A stretch of 20,126 nucleotides of DNA from Bacillota bacterium (lineage in GTDB: Bacteria; Bacillota_I; Bacilli_A; RFN20; CAG-288), in contig DNJQ01000132.1 in assembly GCA_003497225.1 (NCBI GenBank), forward strand, positions 1-20,126, read 5' to 3'. A program made the position numbers and the translations under genes. The first letter of the stretch is position 1; every line of letters begins with the position of its first letter. Positions 13,998 through 20,126 of this stretch are shown here, piece by piece. The notes under the pieces are model-generated. The model searched no databases. It was not told where the DNA came from and was given only the letters and a program-made list of their open reading frames with translations.

Positions 13998-15809
13998 CTA
14001 CTTTCCTTCTGTGCTAGGAGTTATGCCTAATGTTTTAAGACATGTTTGATAGTAATTTGAAATTATAGTTCTCATTCCTTGGCTGGATGATAAACCATTG
14101 ACTATTTCAATTTCAGCATCACTTCTAATAGTTCCTGAACTCTTGAATGGCGGGTCAGTGAATGTGCTGCCTGTTGCAGCAACAAGGTTTGCTGTTTTAA
14201 GTGCTGCTCTTTCAGGAGAATCAGCATTTAAGTATTCAGTATATTCAGGTGAACTAATAACTGAAGAACGTGTAGGAAGATATGTGGTGTGTGTTGCAAA
14301 ATGTAGATTTGCTTCATGACCAGTAATGAACTTTACATATTCCCAAGCAGCTTTTGATTTATCTACTACACCTTGTGAGGTGGTACTAGCATTATTAATA
14401 TCAAGTACTGAGCCATATTTATTCAACATTGTAATATTTGTTCCTTGTTGAATAACTTTTGGAGCTTGACCAGCTGTTTGAGGAATTGGAGCAGTACCGG
14501 TTTCAAATGCTCCGCCATAGTTTAAGTTAGCACCTGCAACAGAACCAACTGATAAGAACAAATATTCTGATGTAAATGGAGCGGTAGCATATTTTAAGGT
14601 ACCATCACCAATTATTTGAGGAACAGTAGCGATACCTTCTTTATAAAGTGTTTCATACATTTCGTATTGAGCTAATGCTTCTTCGCTATTGAACTTTAAT
14701 TCTGGAGTAGCAGTGCTAGGATTAAGTGAAACATAACTATTAACTTGGTTAGCTAAGGTAACAAATAAGTTAGATGTTGAATCGTAACTTAATGTTAAGT
14801 TTCCGTTTTCTAAGATGTTTATTGGATCAGATTTTGAAGGATTTGCTAATGTAACCTTGTTATAGTTAGTAACTTCGTCAGTCTCAATAAACAAATTCCA
14901 TTTTTGTTTGGTAATAGCTTGAACAACTTTTCCAACTGCTCTAACATCATCCCAAGTCCACCATGTTGTAGGATCTGATGGATTAATATCAGCAGGATTC
15001 TTTAAACCGAATTCAACGGGCTTCTTTGTTTCAAGTAATCCTTTGTCATTATACATTTGAATCAATCCACCCATAGGTCCAATATTGTACTCAGTGTCTT
15101 TTGCTGTATCACCAGTATTTTTTATTTGATCATCAAGAGTGTCTCCGAATCCCTCATGAATTTGAGAAAGAGTTTTTCCATTCTTTAATTTTGCAGTTTT
15201 TCCTGTCCAATAATCAAAGAAGGTTTTATTGTAGTACATAACCTCTGTTGACTTATTTAAAGGTAAAGAATACATCTTACCTTGTTCAGCAGTCATATCA
15301 GCGGGTGTAAAGCGATAGTTAGTTGATTCAGCACGATAACTTTCAAGAATATCTTCCCATGAGTCTTTTCCTGTTTTAGGCATCGCGACACTTTCATCAG
15401 CTGAGAATGCAAATTGTTTCATATCAACAACGATATTTGATTCTTGATATGTAGCAACATGGTCAGGATAGGTTGTTGCAACATCAGGTAAAGCAGTTCC
15501 TGCTTGAACAGCTGAGTTGATATCCTTAAATATTGTGTCGTAGTCATTATGGCTACTCATTTCAACACAAATTTTACCCTTGTTTCTTTCATTAAAGGTA
15601 GCTGTTAAATCACCAATTGCTTTTTGGTTAACATTTTTAAAAGCATGCCAGAAATTAATAACGATGGTGCCCTTTTCTGCCGATCTACAAGATGTGTTGT
15701 TGTTGTCTACAGCACTTGAGCCTTTTCCTCCACCGCCACCGCCGCATGAAGATGCGGTAGGAAGCGTTAAAACGGCTAAAGCACCTAATGCTAATAACGA
15801 TTTTTTCAC
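13998..15809 (-). CDS. extracellular solute-binding lipoprotein, family 1
   Basis: A 603-residue lipoprotein that captures substrate for an ABC importer. The signal peptide covers 1-21 with lipidated Cys22 (PTASSC), followed by a run of Gly. The N-terminal lobe opens with TIVINFWHAFKN, the standard start of carbohydrate-type (MalE/UgpB-like) binding proteins, followed by PDVATTYPDHVATY, where family members contact ligand. Later segments such as KAAWEYVKFITG and TTYLPTRSSV are also typical. At about 600 residues it is longer than usual (400-450). The start is GTG at 15809: TTGGAGGG lies just upstream, and the longer TTG reading would place that ribosome site inside the gene. It is first in the operon with the thermonuclease and OB lipoprotein genes. 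Partner permeases are most likely the MalF/G pair downstream. The ligand is unknown. Confidence 0.93.
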   Translation of the reverse strand: MKKSLLALGALAVLTLPTASSCGGGGGGKGSSAVDNNNTSCRSAEKGTIVINFWHAFKNVNQKAIGDLTATFNERNKGKICVEMSSHNDYDTIFKDINSAVQAGTALPDVATTYPDHVATYQESNIVVDMKQFAFSADESVAMPKTGKDSWEDILESYRAESTNYRFTPADMTAEQGKMYSLPLNKSTEVMYYNKTFFDYWTGKTAKLKNGKTLSQIHEGFGDTLDDQIKNTGDTAKDTEYNIGPMGGLIQMYNDKGLLETKKPVEFGLKNPADINPSDPTTWWTWDDVRAVGKVVQAITKQKWNLFIETDEVTNYNKVTLANPSKSDPINILENGNLTLSYDSTSNLFVTLANQVNSYVSLNPSTATPELKFNSEEALAQYEMYETLYKEGIATVPQIIGDGTLKYATAPFTSEYLFLSVGSVAGANLNYGGAFETGTAPIPQTAGQAPKVIQQGTNITMLNKYGSVLDINNASTTSQGVVDKSKAAWEYVKFITGHEANLHFATHTTYLPTRSSVISSPEYTEYLNADSPERAALKTANLVAATGSTFTDPPFKSSGTIRSDAEIEIVNGLSSSQGMRTIISNYYQTCLKTLGITPSTEGK

Positions 15810-15854
15810 GTTTTTTCCCTCCAAATATAGATAAGTAGCACACTTATCAACTAG

Positions 15855-15883
15855 ATTGTAACAAGTGGAAGCAACTTATTCAA
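15855..15883 (-). promoter_or_regulatory. promoter of the binding protein-nuclease operon
   Basis: On the minus strand, -35 TTGAAT (15883-15878), a 17-base spacer, and -10 TACAAT (15860-15855) preceded by TGT, an extended -10. Transcription would start near 15848, about 40 bases before the GTG start. Confidence 0.78.
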
Positions 15884-15916
15884 GCAAATTTGATAAAATT
15901 GTTTAAGCGCTTCCAC
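15865..15916. promoter_or_regulatory. paired inverted operator sites at the binding-protein promoter
   Basis: GTGGAAGC (15865-15872, inside the promoter spacer) and its exact inverse GCTTCCAC (15909-15916) lie with centres 44 bases apart. The outer copy belongs to a larger cre/LacI-like site, TGGAAGCGCTTAAA on the minus strand (15915-15902), with the AAGCGCTT core typical of LacI-family operators. The arrangement suits a regulator binding one full and one half site. Confidence 0.55.
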
Positions 15917-15978
15917 AATTTTTAGCTCATTCATATCTTATGCGTCATTTCATATATTTATTATGAGGTGAAATAAGC

Positions 15979-16695
15979 GTGAAACTACATATTGGTATGC
16001 CTGGTGAAACTTTAGAAAGCGTGGCAAAAAAATATAATTTATCTGTTGAAATGCTGGTTCAATATAATGAAAGTTACAAGAATAGATTGGATTTAACTGA
16101 TTGTCCTATAATGATTCCTTTAGATGATGAAGAAGATGAAAACATTAACATGAGAAAAGGAGCTTTAGATATGAATGTTCTTCTTCCCTGGCATAAAGAA
16201 CCAAGACTAGAACCACTGATTGGAAGCTTCGTTGAATATTCATATATAATAAAGGAATTAATAATAACAAAATACTCTATGCCTAATTATACTCCGATAC
16301 TTTATAAGATATCCGAGGGTAAAAAAGGTGAAATAACTAAACTATTAAGCAAAGAAAAAAGTAAAGATCCTTTGGCTATAAGTCAAGCTCAAGAATATAA
16401 AGATTTTGCATCAACAATACTCCTTTTAGTAACTGCAATAAAAAGTCATGGTTTAGATGACGTTAAAAAGGAGTTGGGAAACTTAAAGAATTGGTATAAG
16501 AAAGTTATAATTCTCTATCAAGAGCCCAAGATGAGAGATGATAAACTAAAGAGCACTTTACAAGAAGTGAGCGAAAAGTGGCGCGACTATGTAATAAAAG
16601 TAGGTGCAGAATTATATAGTGAAGCAGAAAACTTGTTTAAAGATATTATAGATAAAGTGAAAGAAATTGCTAAATTAATTGTAAGTAAAAATTAA
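15979..16695 (+). CDS. LysM-domain protein without signal peptide
   Basis: A 238-residue protein. Residues 1-47 are a LysM domain (KLHIGMPGETLESVAKKYNL, then VEMLVQYNES and the closing PIMIPL). An acidic hinge DDEEDE follows, then a charged, mostly helical region to the end (about 75-235) that I do not recognise. LysM binds N-acetylglucosamine polymers such as peptidoglycan, yet there is no signal peptide or membrane segment. The same layout, an N-terminal LysM right at the start of an unexported protein, occurs in the Bacillus spore-coat protein SafA. The start is GTG with GAGGTG 9 bases upstream. It is transcribed away from the binding-protein operon and ends 4 bases from the convergent gene; no terminator is visible between them. 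Confidence 0.8.
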   Translation: MKLHIGMPGETLESVAKKYNLSVEMLVQYNESYKNRLDLTDCPIMIPLDDEEDENINMRKGALDMNVLLPWHKEPRLEPLIGSFVEYSYIIKELIITKYSMPNYTPILYKISEGKKGEITKLLSKEKSKDPLAISQAQEYKDFASTILLLVTAIKSHGLDDVKKELGNLKNWYKKVIILYQEPKMRDDKLKSTLQEVSEKWRDYVIKVGAELYSEAENLFKDIIDKVKEIAKLIVSKN

Positions 16696-16699
16696 TATC

Positions 16700-16960
16700 T
16701 TACTTTTTAAGTCTTATTAATGTGACATTAAATATCATATATACAGCTAGTAAAAATAACATCAAATATCTTTTGTTTTCGGGGACAAAAAAATAAGTAC
16801 ATAAACAAATAACAAAAATAATCGCGGAGCGAAACATCGCGTTTCGCCCGATTATTTTTATGTTTCTTTCATCACTTTCTGCTTGAAAATATATAATTAA
16901 TCCTATAATTCCTGGAATAAGATTAACAAATAGCAGAATAAAAAAACCTACGGTCATCAT
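16700..16960 (-). CDS. small membrane protein coupled to FtsX-type permease
   Basis: An 86-residue hydrophobic protein with three or so membrane segments (about 4-25, 42-60 and 63-81) and a short basic tail RLKK. A charged stretch with ESDERNIK sits between the first two. I do not recognise a family. Its first ATG overlaps the stop of the permease gene as ATGA; a second ATG follows at once. Translation is therefore coupled to the permease, and it may be a small accessory subunit of that transporter. This is inference from position only. Confidence 0.75.
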   Translation of the reverse strand: MMTVGFFILLFVNLIPGIIGLIIYFQAESDERNIKIIGRNAMFRSAIIFVICLCTYFFVPENKRYLMLFLLAVYMIFNVTLIRLKK

Positions 16961-19374
16961 TCTATTGATTTTAAAGACTCCACCATTTTTATGCGCTTAG
17001 ATTTAAGATTTAAAACTAATGAAACAACTAATGCAGTAAAAAATGAGATTAATGCTGCTAATAAAAAGCTAAGCCATCCAACATGATATATAAATGTTAA
17101 TAGTTCAGTTTTATTCACCGCCATCACAAGTACTGTCATAGGATAGCCTAATAATGTTCCAAATAAAGTTCCTATAGCAGTATCAAACATTATTTCTTTA
17201 GTTAAAGTGCTATTAATTTCACCATATGTAAACCCTAATACTTTCATAGTAGCAATATCTCTACTTCTCTCCGATATATTTAAAGAGGTTAAATTATAAA
17301 TAACTACAATACATAAAAGGATGGCGAATAGTTTTACAACATTTGTCATCATTTTTATGGATGAAAGAATATTATCAGCCTTTTTTCTAAGATCATTGAT
17401 CGTTAATACACTTGTATAAGTTTTATCTAATATAAGCTTATCTTTTAATTTTGCCGGACTAGAACCATCTTTTAAATATAAATAATATGTTGGATTAGAT
17501 TTTATATCATCAGAATAATCACTAGCTAAATCAAATACTCCATGAAGAACTGAAGATTTAAATACATATCCAATCTTTTTATTTATAGTATTTCCACCAA
17601 TATTTAATTTAACTTCATCCCCTACCTTAACACCTATCTTTTCAGCAGTTGAATCGTCTATAGTTAAACCCTTTTCTCCATATGGTGGAGTAAAATATGT
17701 TGAATTATCTTCTAGCATGGTTAAAGAAGAAACTACATAACTTTTATAAGCAATATTAATAGGATAACTATAAACTGTTTCTATCTTTTCTACTTCGCTA
17801 TATTCTTCTATTTTCGGTTTAGATCCTGAAACCATTAATTCTATTTTTAAATTATGTGAATAATCAACATCAATACAGTGATTTAAAGTATCTACAATAC
17901 CAAAACCGCAAACGGACAAGGCGGTACATCCAAGTGTACCAATAATAACCATAATAGATTTCCCTTTGTTTCTTTTAATATTTCTATAAGCCATCTTTGT
18001 CGAAAGTTTTGTATGCTTATATAAAAAACTATTAGGATTGCTTTCACGCTTTTGAACCTTAGGTGCTTTAGGTCTAAGCGTATCAACTGGCTTTTCTTTA
18101 ATAATATAGTGAGAAGCAAAAAATGAACAAACAACAGCTATTAAACACATAACAAAAAGTATAAGGATACTAGCTGGATTAAAGAATTTTACATTAACTT
18201 TTGGTATATCCCAAAGCAAGCCATATTTAATACTTAAAACATTAGGAATAGTTAAAGGTCCAACAAAGAATCCTATAATTCCACCGATTAAACAAAGAAT
18301 TAATCCGTAACACATATAATGGAAATAGATTCTACTTTTCTTAACACCTAAGGCTTTTAAACACCCTATCTGATTTCTCTGCCTAATTATCATTTGAGAT
18401 AAGGTGGTCATTATAACAAGAATAGAAACTAGGAAAAAAATCAAAGGAAAGACAATGGTTAGTTGCTTAGCTTGATTAACATCTTGAGCTAAAGCTTGGG
18501 AACTAGCTAAAGATTCATTTCTAGCAGCAATAATAAGATTATTATTTTCTTTCTGTGAATAATATTCCTTAATTTTTTCTAATACGGCTTCACTATCATC
18601 TGTATCTAATAAATACTGATTAGATATTTGAGAAAGAAAAACGTTAAGTGCCATATTAATAAGATTATTATCTATCTCATAATTTTCACTAACTAAAGAT
18701 AATAAACTTTGGGACAGTTTGCTTTTGCGGACATATATAACTGGAGAAGAAAACTCAGCGTTTTGCACTCCTTCAGGATGATACATTGTTCCCCTTAATT
18801 TAAAAGTTAATCTTATTGAGCTATTAAATAATACATTTTCTTTTCCATCTTTTACTGAACTTCCTAGTCTATCTTTAAATGGTTCCAAACTTTCTAAAAA
18901 GAAATTATTAGTTTCAAAAATCAGTTCATCACCAAGATTAAGTTTTTCACTTTCATAATATTTATTCATGACTAATACGCCATCTTCACCCGAAGTTATT
19001 AAAGGATTAGAAAGTTCAGTTATATCATCAGCAATAATCATATTAACTGACTCATCTTTTGTTGCTGTTTTAATATCTTCAACCATGAAGTAACCGCGAG
19101 ATTCAATTCTCTTTACCCCACTAATTCCTCTTAGTGCATTAATATCTTCTGAATCATATTTTGATGTTGTCACATATAACGGCGCATAATTAGTTTTTTC
19201 ATACAAATAATTTTGTCTATCTTCTAAATTACTTGCATTAGCAGTTAAACCAGAAAAAAGGCATATTGAAAGAAATGAAATAGCAATAATAGAAAATAGT
19301 TGCTTCCATTCTTTAATTAATGTGCGGAATAATTCTTTTAAAAGAACTCCAGTTAACCTTTTTTTCTTTACCAT
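16957..19374 (-). CDS. FtsX/MacB-type ABC permease
   Basis: An 805-residue membrane protein with two FtsX-like halves. Segment one is near 26-46 ([18 protein letters not shown]), followed by a large extracytoplasmic region (about 50-300). Three segments (about 308-328, 350-375, 395-425) close the first half, including an [20 protein letters not shown] coupling element. A second set begins near 470-497, with another external domain (about 500-670), then segments at about 682-700, 730-752 and 766-790 and the matching element [19 protein letters not shown]. Such permeases do not pump across the membrane in the usual way; they export peptides, sense antimicrobials or move lipoproteins. The gene overlaps the ATPase gene by 7 bases and ends in TGA. 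The substrate cannot be inferred. Confidence 0.92.
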   Translation of the reverse strand: MVKKKRLTGVLLKELFRTLIKEWKQLFSIIAISFLSICLFSGLTANASNLEDRQNYLYEKTNYAPLYVTTSKYDSEDINALRGISGVKRIESRGYFMVEDIKTATKDESVNMIIADDITELSNPLITSGEDGVLVMNKYYESEKLNLGDELIFETNNFFLESLEPFKDRLGSSVKDGKENVLFNSSIRLTFKLRGTMYHPEGVQNAEFSSPVIYVRKSKLSQSLLSLVSENYEIDNNLINMALNVFLSQISNQYLLDTDDSEAVLEKIKEYYSQKENNNLIIAARNESLASSQALAQDVNQAKQLTIVFPLIFFLVSILVIMTTLSQMIIRQRNQIGCLKALGVKKSRIYFHYMCYGLILCLIGGIIGFFVGPLTIPNVLSIKYGLLWDIPKVNVKFFNPASILILFVMCLIAVVCSFFASHYIIKEKPVDTLRPKAPKVQKRESNPNSFLYKHTKLSTKMAYRNIKRNKGKSIMVIIGTLGCTALSVCGFGIVDTLNHCIDVDYSHNLKIELMVSGSKPKIEEYSEVEKIETVYSYPINIAYKSYVVSSLTMLEDNSTYFTPPYGEKGLTIDDSTAEKIGVKVGDEVKLNIGGNTINKKIGYVFKSSVLHGVFDLASDYSDDIKSNPTYYLYLKDGSSPAKLKDKLILDKTYTSVLTINDLRKKADNILSSIKMMTNVVKLFAILLCIVVIYNLTSLNISERSRDIATMKVLGFTYGEINSTLTKEIMFDTAIGTLFGTLLGYPMTVLVMAVNKTELLTFIYHVGWLSFLLAALISFFTALVVSLVLNLKSKRIKMVESLKSIE

Positions 19375-20069
19375 ACTATATCATCCAAACTTTCCCGTCT
19401 TTCAAAAGTTTTATTCTCAATTAGTTTTCCATCACCTATTCTAATTAAACGAGTTCCAATTTCCGCTAAACTAGAATTATGCGTAACAATAATAACCGTA
19501 GTATTTAACTTTTTAGAGATATCAAAAAGCAATCTTATTATGCTGCTACCTGTCTTTGAATCCAAAGCTCCAGTTGGTTCATCACACAAAAGTAAACGAG
19601 GATTTTTAACTATTGCTCGCGCAATGGCAACACGTTGCTGCTCACCACCAGAAAGCTGAGATGGAAAGTTTTTAAATCTATCTTTTAAACCGACATCTTC
19701 TAGTATTTGAGAAGTTGATAGTGGATCTTTTACTAAACTTGCAGCAATATCAACATTTTCATATGCTGAAAGATTATTCATTAAATTATAAAACTGAAAA
19801 ACAAATCCAATATCTTGTCGACGGAAACGTTCAAGTTCTTTATCACTTGCTTTACCAACATTTTTACCATCAATAATATAATCACCACTAGTAAGTTTAT
19901 CCATTCCACCAAGAACATTTAAAAGCGTTGTTTTTCCAGCTCCAGAAGCACCTAAAATAACAACAAATTCGCCCTTTTCAATAGAAAAATTTATATCCTG
20001 CAAAGCATTAATAACTATATCTCCTGTTTTATAGGATTTACATAAGTTTTTAACCTCGATATATGCCAT
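19368..20069 (-). CDS. ABC ATPase, LolD/MacB type
   Basis: A 233-residue ATPase of complete length. Walker [10 protein letters not shown] is at 40-48, Q-loop Gln92 in FVFQFYNL, signature LSGGEQQR at 139-146, Walker [13 protein letters not shown] at 159-170, and switch His197 in VTHNSS. The DEPTGALD and [14 protein letters not shown] forms mark the LolD/MacB/FtsE-like class that partners FtsX-type permeases. It overlaps that permease gene by 7 bases, so the pair is one transporter. The ribosome site AAGGAGT lies 11 bases before the ATG. The promoter is probably in the AT-rich sequence at 20089-20126 or beyond the window edge. Confidence 0.95.
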   Translation of the reverse strand: MAYIEVKNLCKSYKTGDIVINALQDINFSIEKGEFVVILGASGAGKTTLLNVLGGMDKLTSGDYIIDGKNVGKASDKELERFRRQDIGFVFQFYNLMNNLSAYENVDIAASLVKDPLSTSQILEDVGLKDRFKNFPSQLSGGEQQRVAIARAIVKNPRLLLCDEPTGALDSKTGSSIIRLLFDISKKLNTTVIIVTHNSSLAEIGTRLIRIGDGKLIENKTFERRESLDDIVW

Positions 20070-20126
20070 AATGATACTCCTTGGAAAGCATTTTCTTCTG
20101 CTTAATAAAATATCATATATATAATT

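Noticed and set aside
15810..15824. TTG start for the binding protein
   Set aside because: The TTG lies in the TTGGAGGG ribosome site of the GTG at 15809, and the GTG start gives a standard lipoprotein signal peptide (MKKSLLALG...).
15947..15974. ATTTCA...TGAAAT hairpin over the LysM ribosome site
   Set aside because: Six A-T-rich pairs with a 16-base loop are too weak to support an RNA switch.
1..20126. CRISPR array, insertion sequences, phage or toxin-antitoxin genes
   Set aside because: No regular spaced repeats, transposase or integrase motifs, or such gene pairs were seen. The tRNA cluster shows no integrated element or duplicated tRNA end.

Overview
The window comes from a low-GC, Gram-positive-derived bacterium. 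Coding is dense and AT-rich, AGGAGG-type ribosome sites are common, all exported proteins are lipoproteins with a Cys lipobox, and there are no outer-membrane or LPXTG proteins. TGA is a real stop (for example the MerR, UgpC-like and FtsX-type permease genes), so the standard bacterial code applies, not the Mycoplasma code. This fits a Bacilli/Mollicutes-like lineage with standard code (Acholeplasma/Izemoplasma-like or a related uncultured group). Sequence reading alone cannot place it more precisely.

Layout: (A) 37-2703, minus strand: a four-gene operon of MerR regulator, carboxymuconolactone decarboxylase-cupin fusion, cyclophilin-like lipoprotein and alpha/beta hydrolase. It is driven by a textbook MerR promoter with a 19-bp spacer carrying a perfect palindrome. 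(B) 2722-3239, minus strand: a five-tRNA operon (Val, Tyr, Gln, Lys, Leu) with a clear promoter and terminator. (C) 3301-5552, plus strand: a small membrane protein with its own promoter and terminator, then pepC and a NifU-like Fe-S scaffold gene. (D) 5563-15915, minus strand: the most interesting block. One transcription unit encodes an extracellular solute-binding lipoprotein, a thermonuclease lipoprotein and an OB-fold lipoprotein. A second encodes a MalK/UgpC-type ATPase and two MalF/MalG-type permeases. A 5'-nucleotidase-type lipoprotein follows. (E) 15979-16695, plus strand: a LysM protein without a signal peptide. (F) 16700-20069, minus strand: a MacB/LolD-type ATPase, an FtsX-type permease and a small coupled membrane protein.

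How block D may work (inference): the thermonuclease cuts external DNA or RNA, the OB-fold lipoprotein may hold the polymer at the surface, the 5'-nucleotidase removes phosphate, and the binding protein with the MalFGK-type importer takes up a product. The three enzyme/binding domain types (OB fold, SNase, 5'-nucleotidase) are the same ones found fused in the single Bacillus subtilis surface nuclease YhcR; here they are separate lipoproteins beside an importer. Similar cre/LacI-type sites lie upstream of both the binding-protein unit and the importer unit, which suggests joint carbon-source control. No gene-free stretch exceeds 300 bases. The longest (3189-3404 and 15810-15978) hold the promoters and sites listed.
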